Assembly: GCF_014696435.1 (NCBI RefSeq)
Contig: NZ_JACJQG010000022.1
Span: forward strand, 1-64,000
Length of the DNA: 64,000 nucleotides
Direction of reading: 5' to 3'
DNA from: Calothrix anomala FACHB-343
Lineage (GTDB): Bacteria > Cyanobacteriota > Cyanobacteriia > Cyanobacteriales > Nostocaceae
Numbering within the stretch: the first letter of the stretch is position 1; each line of letters begins with the position of its first letter. The notes under the pieces were generated by a model. It worked only from the letters and a program-made list of their open reading frames with translations, did not search any database and was not told where the DNA came from. Positions 34,538 through 44,623 of the stretch are shown here, piece after piece. A program made the position numbers and the translations under genes.

Positions 34538-37500
34538 GTAAGCATCAGCGTACTGTATTAATAGTAGATGATTCACCAGAAGACCGAGAATTTTATCGGC
34601 GGTGTTTGTTTCGCGATCGAGATTACACTTACAACATTCTGGAAGCAACTTTAGGGCAAAAAGGTTTAGAGTTATGGCAGCAACATCAGCCAGATGTGGT
34701 GTTATTGGATTACCGCTTGCCAGATTTAGATGGACTAGAATTTATTGCGAGATTGCATCCTCCATCTTCTGAGAACTATTTACCTGTGATTGTGGTGACT
34801 GGGCAAGGTAGTGAAGCGATCGCAGTGCAAACTATGAAAGCTGGGGCGCAGGATTATCTAGTTAAGGATCAGATTACGCCAGATCGGTTAATCTTGGCAG
34901 TGAATTCGGCGATCTCCAGAGTACAGCTACAATCTCAACTGCAACTGCGAATTGAAAAAGATCGGCTAGTTTCTCAAATTACCCAAAGAATCCATCAATC
35001 TTTGGAAATAGAAGAAATTTTACAAACAACTGTTGACGAAGTCAGGGAATTTCTCAAAAGCGATCGCGTGCTGATTTTCCGTTTACAGTCAGATGGATCG
35101 GGAATTGTCACCACAGAATCGGTAGCAGCAGACTGGACTCCCTTACTCTCGACTTCTCACTACGATCCCTGCTTGAGTGAGAACTATATTCAACCTTTTC
35201 GCCAAGGATTGGTCACCATCAAGCCGGATATTTATGATGGTAGTATCGATCCTTGCCATGTGAATTTACTCGCAAATTTACAGGTAAGGGCAAATTTGGT
35301 GGTGCCTATTTTACAAGATGGCCAGCTGTGGGGAATGTTAATTGCCCATCATTGTCAAGCACCGCGCCAATGGCAGTCTTTAGAAGTAAGTTTGCTGCGA
35401 GAATTGGCAACTCATTTAGGTATTGCCTTACGACAGGCGGAGTTGTATCAACAAGCACAGCATGAATTAGGCGAGCGCCGACGGGCAGAAGCTTTATTAC
35501 AAGAAGCAAATGAATCTTTAGAACAAAGAGTAGCTGAACGAACCGGAGAGTTAGCCACTGTCAACGCTCAATTGCAACAGGAACTAGTAGAGCGACAACG
35601 CACCCAGCAAATTTTAGAAGAACAGGCGCAGTTATTATATCTCGCCCATGATACCATAATGACCCGCGATCTGGATGGCAGAATTACCTTCTGGAACAAA
35701 GGTGCAGAAAGAATGTATGGCTGGACTGCATCTGAAGCTAGCGGACAAATATCTCATGAACTGCTGCAAACGCAATTTCCGCGATCGCTAGCTGAAGTAG
35801 AAGCCGAATTATTTGCTCAAGGTTTCTGGGAAGGTGAACTTATCCAAGTACACCGCAATAATACACCCATCATCGTTGCTAGTCGCTGGGTGTTACAGCG
35901 AGATGAGCAAGGAAATTCGGTAAAAATTTTAGAAATTAATCATGATATTACCGAGCGCAAACGCGCAGAAGAACAACTCCGCCGCAGTAGCGAACGTATC
36001 AGTTTAGCCAATGCCGAATTAGCAAGAGCCGCACGCCTCAAAGATGAATTTCTAGCCAGCATGAGCCATGAATTACGCACGCCCTTAAACTCAATTTTGG
36101 GCATGGCAGAATTATTGTTAGAAGAAGTATTTGGTAGCTTAACTGCTCAACAACGCCAGTTTTTACATACAGTAGAACAAAGCGGTCAACATTTACTAGA
36201 GCTGATTAACGATATTTTAGACCTCTCGAAAATTGAGTCAGGCAAAATGGAGATGAAACTGACTTCTGTATCAGTTCATCCCCTGTGCGAATCTAGTCTG
36301 AACTTTGTGAAGCAACAAGCACGACACAAGCAAATTCAACTGACTTGTGACATTGAAGAATCCGTTTCCGAAATCGAAGCAGATGAGCGTCGCCTACTGC
36401 AAGTATTAGTTAACTTGCTAGCTAATGCTGTCAAGTTCACCCCCGATGGTGGTAGCGTTAATTTAGAAGTGCGCATGAACTTCTTAGAACAAGCGGTAGA
36501 ATTTCGCGTTAGAGATACTGGTATTGGTATTGCGGCGGCAGATATGGGCAAGCTGTTTCAGCCATTTGTACAGTTAGACAGTTCTCTGTCACGACGATAT
36601 CCTGGTACAGGCTTGGGATTATCTCTAGTGCGGCGGATTGTCGATTTGCACGGGGGAAGTATTCGCGTAGAAAGTCAACTAGGTAAAGGCAGTTGCTTTA
36701 TAGTCATCTTACCTTGGCATCCCTTGCTCACTCAAGATGAATTGCCGTTACTCTCCGATTTAGGAATGCTGCAAGATATATCCATGCAACAAGCCTTAGT
36801 AGTAGAGGATTCTACGGCTGCTGCCAGTCAAATTAAGCACTACTTAGCGGAAATGGGGGCAACCAGTGTTATTCATCCAGTGGGCGAAGGAGCATTGCAA
36901 TTAGCTTTGCGCGTCAAACCAGATGTGATTGTTTTAGATGTATATTTACCTGATTGTTCCGGCTGGGAAGTTTTAGCGAAATTAAAAGGACATTCCGAAA
37001 CGCAGCATATACCTGTAATTATCATTTCTGTAGTCGATCAGCGATCGCGCAGTTTAGAGTTAGGTGCTGTGGAACATATTTTAAAACCTTTATCGCGCCA
37101 AAAGTTTTACCAAGCACTCAGCCAAATTTTCGCTAATGTACAAGAGCCAAATTTGCACACTGCTCTCGTCATTGCAGCTATGGAATCATCACAAAAACCC
37201 AGCATTTTGTTAGCAGAAGACAATGAAGCTAATATCACCACCACCATGAGCTATTTGGAAGCACACAACTTTCGCGTGATTCTGGCTCGCAATGGTGTAG
37301 AAGCTGTGCAAATGGCTAAACGACATCAGCCTAATTTAATTTTGATGGATATTCAAATGCCAGAGATGGACGGATTAGAAGCAATTCGGCAAATCCGTGC
37401 TTATACGCCAATGCAAGCTATTCCCATTATTGCCCTGACAGCCTTAGCTATGCCTGGTGATGAGCAACTTTGTCTAGAAGCGGGTGCAAATAAGTATTTA

Positions 37501-37554
37501 GCCAAGCCTGTCAGACTCAAGCATTTATTAGAAATGATGAATCAGCTACTGTAA
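34534..37554 (+). CDS. Hybrid histidine kinase with cyanobacteriochrome-like GAF domain
   Basis: A 1006-residue hybrid kinase: receiver 1 (about 7-125, Asp59 in [13 protein letters not shown]), GAF (about 150-310), coiled coil (about 310-370), PAS (about 370-485), HisKA (His512 in [13 protein letters not shown]), HATPase (about 610-740), receiver 2 (about 755-870; [13 protein letters not shown]) and receiver 3 (about 890-1006; [13 protein letters not shown]). The GAF domain carries Cys241-His242 in [21 protein letters not shown], the bilin-attachment context of cyanobacteriochromes, and a further Cys213 in DPCLSENY at the place of the DXCF motif that gives dual-cysteine blue/violet sensors. 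No other part is a photosensor. It overlaps the upstream response regulator by four bases. Bilin binding is inferred, not shown. Confidence 0.88.
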   Translation: MSKHQRTVLIVDDSPEDREFYRRCLFRDRDYTYNILEATLGQKGLELWQQHQPDVVLLDYRLPDLDGLEFIARLHPPSSENYLPVIVVTGQGSEAIAVQTMKAGAQDYLVKDQITPDRLILAVNSAISRVQLQSQLQLRIEKDRLVSQITQRIHQSLEIEEILQTTVDEVREFLKSDRVLIFRLQSDGSGIVTTESVAADWTPLLSTSHYDPCLSENYIQPFRQGLVTIKPDIYDGSIDPCHVNLLANLQVRANLVVPILQDGQLWGMLIAHHCQAPRQWQSLEVSLLRELATHLGIALRQAELYQQAQHELGERRRAEALLQEANESLEQRVAERTGELATVNAQLQQELVERQRTQQILEEQAQLLYLAHDTIMTRDLDGRITFWNKGAERMYGWTASEASGQISHELLQTQFPRSLAEVEAELFAQGFWEGELIQVHRNNTPIIVASRWVLQRDEQGNSVKILEINHDITERKRAEEQLRRSSERISLANAELARAARLKDEFLASMSHELRTPLNSILGMAELLLEEVFGSLTAQQRQFLHTVEQSGQHLLELINDILDLSKIESGKMEMKLTSVSVHPLCESSLNFVKQQARHKQIQLTCDIEESVSEIEADERRLLQVLVNLLANAVKFTPDGGSVNLEVRMNFLEQAVEFRVRDTGIGIAAADMGKLFQPFVQLDSSLSRRYPGTGLGLSLVRRIVDLHGGSIRVESQLGKGSCFIVILPWHPLLTQDELPLLSDLGMLQDISMQQALVVEDSTAAASQIKHYLAEMGATSVIHPVGEGALQLALRVKPDVIVLDVYLPDCSGWEVLAKLKGHSETQHIPVIIISVVDQRSRSLELGAVEHILKPLSRQKFYQALSQIFANVQEPNLHTALVIAAMESSQKPSILLAEDNEANITTTMSYLEAHNFRVILARNGVEAVQMAKRHQPNLILMDIQMPEMDGLEAIRQIRAYTPMQAIPIIALTALAMPGDEQLCLEAGANKYLAKPVRLKHLLEMMNQLL

Positions 37555-37570
37555 TGGGGCATGGGGCATG

Positions 37571-37620
37571 GGGGAGCCAGTGCGTTGCGGGGGTTCCCCC
37601 CGTTGTAGCAACTGGCGTCA
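37571..37620 (+). repeat. Dispersed GGAGCCA...ACTGGCGT repeat, copy 2
   Basis: GGAGCCAGTGCG, a central GGGGTTCCCCCC and GCAACTGGCGTCA. It is flanked by TGGGGCAT units on both sides. Confidence 0.65.
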
Positions 37621-37642
37621 TGGGGCATGGGATTATACAAGA

Positions 37643-37939
37643 ATGCGACAGATGGTAGGGGCATGGTAATGCCCATAGGTGTCAACTTAACGTGAAAGGC
37701 TTTGTTGCTCAAATTCGATCCCCCTAAATCCCCCTTAAAAAGGGGGACTTTGATTCTTTTCCCCCCTTTTTTAAGGGGGGTTAGGGGGCAATACGGTTCA
37801 GTTAAGGATAAATGTAGGTTGGGTTGAACGAAGTGAAACCCAACAAATCGCCGAAAATGTTGGGTTTCGTTCCTCAACCCAACCTACGTGGTTTAAGGTT
37901 TTTGACGCTAACTGAACGGTATTGGGTTAGGGGGGATCG
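37643..37939. repeat. Nested dispersed repeats
   Basis: 37643-37694 repeats the AATGCGACAGATGG...GGTGTCAACTTAACG end. Then GATCCCCCTAAATCCCCC (37717-37734) and GGGTTAGGGGGGATC (about 37924-37938) enclose TTAAAAAGGGGG-type palindromes. Inside them CAATACGGTTCAGTTA (37789-37804) pairs with TAACTGAACGGTATTG (37909-37924). Inside that, TAGGTTGGGTTGA...GTGAAACCCAACA pairs with TGTTGGGTTTCGTTC...CAACCCAACCTA. There is no coding content. Confidence 0.75.
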
Positions 37940-38036
37940 AAAGTTTATGGTGCAAAAAGAGACAACCCCAAAGACTTACGCTGTATGCATCTAAGCTTAA
38001 GTTGCCACTAATTAGGCAATGCCATGCTCTCTATTG

Positions 38037-39875
38037 CTAATCAATTTTTAGGTTAAACGGTAACCTAGCATAAACACCTTGGGGATCGTTCATTTTTTGC
38101 AGAGTTGCTAATTCTTGTTGCAGTTTTTGCAATTCAGCTGTGAGGGGATTTGATGGCTTGATTTGTTGGGCTTTCATGCCAAAAATAGTTTTCCCTTCTT
38201 CAGTAGAAGATATGCCAAAAAAGCGTTCTTCAAAGCTGCTAGTTTGGGGATATTCTTTAACTTGCCAATCTTTTCCTAATTTGGCTTGTTTAGCAGCATA
38301 TTCTATAGCTGTATTCAAACCGCCAATTTCATCAACTAAACCAATAGCTTTAGCAGCTGTCCCCGACCAAACCCGGCCTTGGGCAATTTCTGCTACCCTA
38401 GATTCTGGTAGTTTCCGACCTTGGGAAACTTTATTGAGGAAAATATTGTAAATTCGGTTGACACTGCGCTGATAAATGGCTAATTCTTGGGGTGATTTGG
38501 GGCGAGATACCGTTTGGCTGTCAGCATAGGTGGCAGTTTTTACAGAATCCCAGCTAATACCGTTATTATTGGCTAACTTTTGCCCGTTAAACAGTAAGCC
38601 AAATACACCTATTGAACCTGTAATCGTATTTGGTTCAGCAAAAATCCGGTTGGAATCGCTAGCAATCCAATAACCACCAGATGCAGCCATGTCTCCCATT
38701 GAGACAACTACTGGTTTTACCTGACGAGTCAGTTTAACTTCCCGTTGCATAACTTCAGCAGCTGTAGCGCTACCACCGGGGCTATTGATGCGCAAAATTA
38801 CAGCTTTAACATCATCATCTTGACGTAATTTGTTGAAAATTTTGGCAAAGCGATCGCCCCCAATTTCGCCATCACCACCTTTACCATCAACAATCTCGCC
38901 TTCTGCATAAACTACCGCAATTTCATTTTTGGAATTGCGTTCTAAACCAACAGATTTGGCGGGAACTTGCGCATAATTGCTTAAGCTAATTTGGCGGAAA
39001 GTTTTATCATCTTTATCGCTGTTGGTTAACTTTTTCAAGTCGTTAACTACTTCATCAACATAAGCTACTTTGTCTACTAAACCCTGAGATTTAGCGGTGG
39101 ATGCTTCTAAGATAGCTTGATTATCTGCGATCGCCTGTAACTTTTGCGGCGTCAGTTTGCGACTTCCTCCCACTGCATTGCGCCATTCTGACCAAACATC
39201 ATCTAATAATTTCTGTGTTTGTTGGCGGTTTTCTGGACTTAATTGTTTTAAGATAAATGGTTCGACAGCGCCCTTAAATTTACCTACGCGCACAACCTGA
39301 ACGCCGACGCCATACTTCTCTAATGCACCTGCAAGAAACATCGGTTGTGAACTTAAACCGTTAACTTCCATTAATCCTAAAGGATTAAGTACCACCGTAT
39401 CCGCTACCGAACTGAGGTAATATTCCCGTTCTCCCCAATCTTTCCCATAAGCGATGACTTTTTTCCCAGATGCACGAAATTTCTCTAGCGCTTGGCGAAT
39501 TTCTTTCAAAGATGCATAACCTGCACTATTAGTTGCATCCGTGCGGCTTGCATCCAAATACACACCCACAATTCGCGAATCGCGTTGCGCCTTTTCTAAA
39601 GTTTCCAAAACTTGGCGCAGTCCCATTCTATTTTCTTCCACACCAGATAGCGCCTTTTGAAAAATCGGATCGGGATTGGGTTCGCCATCGGTGATATTCA
39701 TTGATAAGTCAAAAACTATTACTGACTTATCTTTTACCTCCGGCCCTGATTCGCTAGAACTAGCAGCCGCAAACAATAATAATAATAGTCCAGTAGCGCT
39801 GATACCACTGAAAATAATCAATCCGAGTAAGCTACCAACTAAGCTAGCAAAGGTTTGTTGTAGAAAATTACGCAT
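38037..39875 (-). CDS. sppA: Signal peptide peptidase SppA, long (67K) form
   Basis: A 612-residue membrane-anchored serine protease of family S49 that degrades cleaved signal peptides. One N-terminal membrane helix (about 12-38) is followed by two tandem S49 domains (about 50-290 and 320-560). The general-base lysine is expected in the first domain, in the run KKVIAYGKDWGEREYYLSS, and the nucleophile serine in the second, in MAASGGYWIASDSNRIFAEP. The flanking LRINSPGGSATAAEVMQRE and ITGSIGVFG are conserved. The length matches the bacterial long form rather than the short form with one domain. In cyanobacteria SppA homologues are also linked to antenna remodelling in high light. It is transcribed alone. 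Confidence 0.92.
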   Translation of the reverse strand: MRNFLQQTFASLVGSLLGLIIFSGISATGLLLLLFAAASSSESGPEVKDKSVIVFDLSMNITDGEPNPDPIFQKALSGVEENRMGLRQVLETLEKAQRDSRIVGVYLDASRTDATNSAGYASLKEIRQALEKFRASGKKVIAYGKDWGEREYYLSSVADTVVLNPLGLMEVNGLSSQPMFLAGALEKYGVGVQVVRVGKFKGAVEPFILKQLSPENRQQTQKLLDDVWSEWRNAVGGSRKLTPQKLQAIADNQAILEASTAKSQGLVDKVAYVDEVVNDLKKLTNSDKDDKTFRQISLSNYAQVPAKSVGLERNSKNEIAVVYAEGEIVDGKGGDGEIGGDRFAKIFNKLRQDDDVKAVILRINSPGGSATAAEVMQREVKLTRQVKPVVVSMGDMAASGGYWIASDSNRIFAEPNTITGSIGVFGLLFNGQKLANNNGISWDSVKTATYADSQTVSRPKSPQELAIYQRSVNRIYNIFLNKVSQGRKLPESRVAEIAQGRVWSGTAAKAIGLVDEIGGLNTAIEYAAKQAKLGKDWQVKEYPQTSSFEERFFGISSTEEGKTIFGMKAQQIKPSNPLTAELQKLQQELATLQKMNDPQGVYARLPFNLKID

Positions 39876-40548
39876 TTTAGTTAATAATTAATAGTCAATA
39901 GTTGTCAACAAAAGTTTGATTTTTTTGTATTTACAGCTAACTTTTCATATCTGACGCCCTAACAGCCAAAAGCTATTATTTATCTAGAAATATATGTCTA
40001 ATCTGCAAGTTATATTCTGTTTGTTAAACAACTTATAACTATTGTAGATGTTTTGATACTTTGATGCCTTGGGAAGAGGGGTTAGGGGTTAGGGGCTAGG
40101 GGCTAGTAGACCAAAGCGTAAATAAATATACCATTACCAATGGTGCAAAAGCCTAGAATATAAATCTTTTGACTTTTGATATCATGTCCGCTTGATTACT
40201 TACTAAATCTCAAGAACCCCACCCCAACAAAGCGATGCTTTGTGTCCCCTCCCCGCAAGCGGGGAGGGGATTAAGGGGAGCCAGCCGCGTGGGCGGGTTT
40301 CCCGACTTGAGCGGACTGGCGTGTGGGGTGCAGTGACTATGGGAATCATAACTAATTACCCGGACATGATATGACTTACATGGGTAGTTTTGGGTAGGTT
40401 TTACAAAACTGAAAAAAGAAATAATTACTACAGCATATTTCAGGTAAATGAGGTATGCGCTTCGGGGCATGGCAGTGCCAGTGCCCCTACAATCAACGAT
40501 CGTTTCTACCTCACTAACTGGCAATCTGCTGTATCTATTGCGATCTAA
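39876..40548. other. Intergenic region with repeats
   Basis: No supported gene; the frame at 40210-40524 runs antisense through repeats. It contains GGGGTTA/GGGGCTA heptamers at 40076-40108, the dispersed repeat at 40275-40322 and a hairpin GGGGCATGGCA...TGCCAGTGCCCC at about 40464-40490. Confidence 0.6.
40275..40322 (+). repeat. Dispersed GGAGCCA...ACTGGCGT repeat, copy 3
   Basis: GGAGCCAGCCGCG, GGTTTCCCGACTTGAG and ACTGGCGTG. Nearly identical to the copy at 298-344, which is in the opposite orientation. Confidence 0.7.
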
Positions 40549-41661
40549 CTAAATTCCTAGATAATTTTTGACGATTTGCAAAATGCGATCGCTCGCTTTA
40601 CCATCGCCAAAGGGATTAATCGCATTAGCCATTGTGTCATAAGCTACAGAATTACTCAGTAACTCAGATGCCGCCGCTACAATATTCTGTGTTTGCGTTC
40701 CTACTAGTTTAGCTGTACCCGCCGTCACTGCTTCTGGTCTTTCGGTGGTTTCTCGCAATACTAGTACAGGCTTACCGAGACTGGGTGCTTCTTCTTGTAA
40801 ACCACCGGAGTCTGTGAGTAAGAAATGCGATCGCGCGATCGCACCCACTAATTCTGCATAATCTAAAGGTTCTGTCAGAAAAATTCGCGGATGATTTCCC
40901 AACAGCGCTTGTAATGGTTCTCTGACTGTCGGATTACGATGTAATGGTAATAGCAGCGCTGTATCAGGAAACTTATCTAATATCTGTAAAAACCCTTGCG
41001 CAATTCCTTGTAGTGGTTCTCCCCAATTTTCCCGGCGATGAACTGTCGCCAGCAATGTGCGGTAAGATGACCAATCTAAACCAGGTATATTACAAGCTGG
41101 TTGATTTGCAGCCACATTTAACAGCGCATCAATTACAGTATTCCCCGTCAAGTGAATTTCACCCAACACCCCAGAACGCTCTAAATTTTCCACAGCCAAG
41201 GGTGTGGGTGCAAAGTGTAATTGCGTAATTTGGGAAATCAGCCTTCGGTTAGCTTCTTCTGGGTAAGGATTAAATAAATCATCAGTTCGTAACCCAGCTT
41301 CCACATGACCCACAGGAATTTTTTGATAAAATGCTGCCAAAGCCGCCGCAAAAGCTGTAGTTGTATCTCCCTGAACTATGACTAAATCTGGCTTGCGTTG
41401 ATGAAACAGCGCCTCTAAACCCCGTAGACTGCGACAGGTAATATCACTTAAAGATTGCTGAGGCTGCATAATCTCCAAGTCATTATCTGCTTTCAGGTCA
41501 AATAGTTGCATTACTTGCTCAACCATTTCCCGATGCTGTCCAGTCAAAATTACTTGTGACTCAAAATCTGGAGACCTTTGAAAGACTTGAATTACCGGAG
41601 CTAGTTTAATCGCCTCCGGACGAGTACCAAGGATTATATAAACTCGTTTTTGGTTAGTCAT
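40549..41661 (-). CDS. wecB: UDP-N-acetylglucosamine 2-epimerase (non-hydrolysing)
   Basis: A 370-residue cytoplasmic enzyme interconverting UDP-GlcNAc and UDP-ManNAc for cell-surface polysaccharides. Conserved runs are IILGTRPEAIKLAPVI, VILTGQHREM, VIVQGDTTTAFAAALAAFY, VGHVEAGLRT, PYPEEANRRLISQI, VHRRENWG, and LLTDSGGLQEEAPSLGKPVLVLRETTERPE. The catalytic acidic residues lie in the EAGLRT and PEE segments. The ATG is part of a heptamer repeat (TGACTAA units directly upstream), giving the first residues MTN. No other polysaccharide genes are adjacent. The length is normal for the bacterial enzyme. Confidence 0.93.
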   Translation of the reverse strand: MTNQKRVYIILGTRPEAIKLAPVIQVFQRSPDFESQVILTGQHREMVEQVMQLFDLKADNDLEIMQPQQSLSDITCRSLRGLEALFHQRKPDLVIVQGDTTTAFAAALAAFYQKIPVGHVEAGLRTDDLFNPYPEEANRRLISQITQLHFAPTPLAVENLERSGVLGEIHLTGNTVIDALLNVAANQPACNIPGLDWSSYRTLLATVHRRENWGEPLQGIAQGFLQILDKFPDTALLLPLHRNPTVREPLQALLGNHPRIFLTEPLDYAELVGAIARSHFLLTDSGGLQEEAPSLGKPVLVLRETTERPEAVTAGTAKLVGTQTQNIVAAASELLSNSVAYDTMANAINPFGDGKASDRILQIVKNYLGI

Positions 41662-41950
41662 TAGTCAATGGTCAATGGTCAGTGGTCAATAGTCAATAGT
41701 AAACTACCTACAAGAATAATGAGGGTAACGTGGTAAATGAGGAGATGAAGGGGATAACGCAAGGAAGACAAATAAATAATAAATAATAAATGACTGTTGA
41801 CTGTTGACTGTTGACTAATGACAACTGTACGGGCGGGTTCACAAATATCCTCACCGATCAACGATAATTCTCAATAAACCCGCCCCTACTAACTGTTGAC
41901 AAATGACAAATGACTAATGACTAATGACTAATGACTAATGACAATTAAAC
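41662..41950. repeat. Cluster of heptamer tandem repeats and a GC-rich inverted element
   Basis: GGTCAAT/AGTCAAT units at 41662-41702, TGTTGAC at 41788-41816, and CTAATGA units at 41898-41942. Between them GTACGGGCGGGTT (about 41826-41838) pairs with AACCCGCCCCTAC (about 41876-41888) around about 38 bp. There is no gene in this 340-bp gap. Confidence 0.8.
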
Positions 41951-41952
41951 AT

Positions 41953-41980
41953 GAAAAAACCCGGCTGAACCGGGCAGATG
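41953..41980 (-). terminator. Rho-independent terminator of the small membrane protein gene
   Basis: On the minus strand GCCCGG and CCGGGT form the stem, followed by TTTTTTC. It begins about 25 bases after the stop codon at 42003. Confidence 0.82.
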
Positions 41981-42002
41981 TACTGTTTGTCGAATTGATT
42001 AA

Positions 42003-42377
42003 TTACATTTTGATTTCACAAGTTAATGGGCAAGAAGCATAAACTGTAGTTTGAATTTGTTCTGCTTCTCCATGCAACCAACTTAACCATTTAATTTCTT
42101 TTGGATGAACTCCTTTCGCAGTTAGTATTCCAGCTGCAAATACGACTGCCATGATATTAAATAAAATCAAGCCGCCTGCTACTAACAAAACTGCACTAAC
42201 AGGCATCACAGATTGCAACACAATCGACAACAGACACCCGACCGTAGCCATCAAAACAACTAATGGAAATCCGACAACTAACAAACATACTGCCAATGTG
42301 AAAGTCCAGATCAAAAAACTTTTGATCGTTAACAAGGAGTAGGTCTTACTGAGATTAGAGCTATCTGCCGAAACCAT
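42003..42377 (-). CDS. Small two- to three-helix membrane protein of unknown function
   Basis: A 124-residue protein starting MVSADSSNLSKTYS. GGGAGGAAAAG just upstream supports this ATG over one five codons earlier. Hydrophobic segments occupy about 20-45, 45-65 and 72-95, and the soluble C-terminus contains VHPKEIKWLSWLHGEAEQIQ and ends with two cysteines (YASCPLTCEIKM). I do not recognise a family. It is a single-gene unit with a clear terminator, and appears genuine by ribosome-binding site and hydrophobicity. Confidence 0.65.
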   Translation of the reverse strand: MVSADSSNLSKTYSLLTIKSFLIWTFTLAVCLLVVGFPLVVLMATVGCLLSIVLQSVMPVSAVLLVAGGLILFNIMAVVFAAGILTAKGVHPKEIKWLSWLHGEAEQIQTTVYASCPLTCEIKM

Positions 42378-42392
42378 GACTTTTCCTCCCAA

Positions 42393-43072
42393 ATACAGAG
42401 CAAAAACTGAACTGCAATTGTTTCGGTTTCCGAAGAAACTGAAACTATTAATTAGAAGTTAAGTATATAAAAACCTATTCGTTAAATGAGCATTTCTTTA
42501 CTAAACTTTACAGTTAATTTTTTGTAATTATGAATGTAAAGCCCAGTTTACATATAGAGAAAATGCTTGGTATCAACATCTATCTTCAGGTATAGAAGCT
42601 CAACGAACTCTGCTGGAAAGATGTGCGATCGCCCTTTAAGGACGATGGTGCTTAACATTTCTTATATTAACAGACTACTATTCTCATAATTCTGAGATGT
42701 GTGTGAATAAAATATCTGCTAATGTTTTGTGCTGTTAATTGCTATCCACTTTTGTCTAAATCTGAGATGAACTTTCTCATTTAAACAGCCGCAAATATCG
42801 AACAAAAACAAAAGTTAATTTAAATACATATATTTATATGTATTATCCCTGATGTTTATGCAGGGTTTAAGTATGTTAAACAGGTGTATAGATAATATAT
42901 AAAAATTAATTGGAATAATCGATGCCAAAAAGAAAGTAATAAAAAATACTGACGCTAGCGCTCCACAGGAATTGACTCACAAACACAGACGATTCAACGC
43001 AGAAGCACCTTCAGCCGATTTACAGGTGACTTCTAACTAATTTATGTTTTGTTCTCTTCATTGTAAAGAAAT
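42393..43072. other. Intergenic region upstream of pilT
   Basis: About 680 bp between divergent genes. At about 42541-42640 a frame without a start (QFTYRENAWYQHLSSGIE and so on, ending CAIAL-stop) looks like the tail of a lost gene, but this is weak. The rest is AT-rich with no clear promoter. Confidence 0.4.
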
Positions 43073-44410
43073 ATGACAGACTTACAGCGTCCACCAAGTC
43101 CTAATTCAGCTGCTACACGTCCAGCGCCACCTGCACCACCACCGCCACCGCCAGCACCACCACCACCACCACCAGCACCCCCAACCTTAAGCACCCAACG
43201 TCAAGCGACACAAACATTAGATCTGTCAAACGCTCCAGGAATGAGTGCTGCACCGCCACCGCCGATACCAACTCCTAACCCAGGAACGACTCATCGTCCG
43301 GGAACTCCACCACCAATTCCTAATGCTGCACCCAAACAAAACAGCACCCCCAGCCTGACTTTAGAATTCATCATTAAGGAAGCTTACGATAAAGGATTTT
43401 CTGACATTCACCTGGGTGTAGGTGAAGTACCCCGCTTTCGCAACCGAGGGGAAATTGAACCCACAAGTTATCCCGAAACTGATAAAGAAACTTTTATGAG
43501 TTGGATGCGGGAGGTGATGACAGAAGGAGAAATTCAGAGGTTTCAAGAGCATTTAGAGTTTGACGGTGCAACCCAGTATGAATTTGCTCGCGTGCGGATT
43601 AATATTTTTGACTCCCTCAAAGGCTATGCAATGGTATTGCGGTTAATTCCGCTAAAAATCTTAACCATCGATCAGTTGCGCTTACCTCCTGTATTTAGAG
43701 ATATCTGTCACGTTCATAAAGGGTTAATTTTGGTCACCGGGCCTACTGGTTCTGGTAAATCCACAACGATGGCGGCAATGATTGACTATATAAATAAAGA
43801 AATGCCGAAGCACATCATTACCATCGAAGACCCGATTGAATTTGTCCACCGCAGCCAAAGATCCTTAATTAAACAGCGCGAAGTAGGAATGCACACCCGC
43901 AAATTTGATAACGCCTTAAAAGCAGCTTTGCGGGAAGATCCAGATTTGATTCTGGTGGGTGAAATGCGGGATAAAGAAACAGTGAATACCGCCTTAAAAG
44001 CTGCTCAGACAGGTCACTTAGTTATGGGAACCCTGCACACTAATAGCGCAGTCAAAACCATTGAGCGGATATTAAATCTTTACTCTGGGGAAGAACAGGA
44101 TGCTATGCGGGTGGCAATTTCTGAGTCTTTAGTGGCCGTAATTGCCCAAGGTTTGTGCCGCACCACAGATGGTAAGCGGGCGGCATTCCACGATATCCTA
44201 ATTAACACTGAGGCAATTAAGGAGTGGATCAAAGACGGTAAGTACGATGAAATTAGCGAACTGATGAAACAAGCCAGCTTTGATGGCATGATTACGATGA
44301 ATCAGTCGTTATACAACCTCTACCAAGACGGGCGAATCACTGAAGAAACCGCTTTGGAAATGTCACCAACTCCTAACGAAATGGCGCAATTCCTCCGAGG
44401 CAGAGTTTAA
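43073..44410 (+). CDS. pilT: Type IV pilus retraction ATPase PilT
   Basis: A 445-residue secretion-type ATPase expected to power pilus retraction, twitching and natural transformation from the cytoplasmic side. An unusual proline-rich N-terminal tail of about 95 residues (long PPPPPP-type runs) precedes the PilT core. The core has an N-terminal domain (about 95-205), Walker A GPTGSGKST (about 223-231), an Asp box TIEDPIEFVH, Walker B region DLILVGEMRD, and a His box GHLVMGTLHTNSA. The C-terminal PilT AIRAG-like motif is not obvious; instead the end is SPTPNEMAQFLRGRV. Cyanobacteria often carry several PilT paralogues, so this could be a PilT2-type protein. It has no pil neighbours. Confidence 0.88.
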   Translation: MTDLQRPPSPNSAATRPAPPAPPPPPPAPPPPPPAPPTLSTQRQATQTLDLSNAPGMSAAPPPPIPTPNPGTTHRPGTPPPIPNAAPKQNSTPSLTLEFIIKEAYDKGFSDIHLGVGEVPRFRNRGEIEPTSYPETDKETFMSWMREVMTEGEIQRFQEHLEFDGATQYEFARVRINIFDSLKGYAMVLRLIPLKILTIDQLRLPPVFRDICHVHKGLILVTGPTGSGKSTTMAAMIDYINKEMPKHIITIEDPIEFVHRSQRSLIKQREVGMHTRKFDNALKAALREDPDLILVGEMRDKETVNTALKAAQTGHLVMGTLHTNSAVKTIERILNLYSGEEQDAMRVAISESLVAVIAQGLCRTTDGKRAAFHDILINTEAIKEWIKDGKYDEISELMKQASFDGMITMNQSLYNLYQDGRITEETALEMSPTPNEMAQFLRGRV

Positions 44411-44414
44411 TTAA

Positions 44415-44605
44415 AAAGGCAGAGGGCAGAGGGCAGAGGGCAGAAGGAGAGGGACAAGGGAGACAAGGGAGACAAAGGAGACAAGGAATTTTAGATTTTA
44501 GATTTGCGATTTTGGATTTCAATCTAAAATTTAAAATCCAAAATCCAAAATTGTTTCAATGCCCAATGCCCAATGCCCAATGCCCAATGCCCATAATTAA
44601 TTTCT
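44415..44605. repeat. Three adjoining short tandem repeat tracts
   Basis: GGGCAGA units (44420-44450), GGGAGAC/AAGGAGA units (44455-44487), an inverted AT-rich tract of GATTTTAGATTTT and AAAATCCAAAATC units (about 44490-44555), and CAATGCC units (44558-44592). Confidence 0.85.
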
Positions 44606-44623
44606 CTATTTTTCTGAAAGACG

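Noticed and set aside
40210-40524. 104-codon minus-strand frame
   Set aside because: Antisense through dispersed repeats, with no recognisable domain.
42541-42640. Start-less frame ending CAIAL that looks like a gene remnant
   Set aside because: Too short to assign and no start or family could be recognised; mentioned only in the intergenic note.
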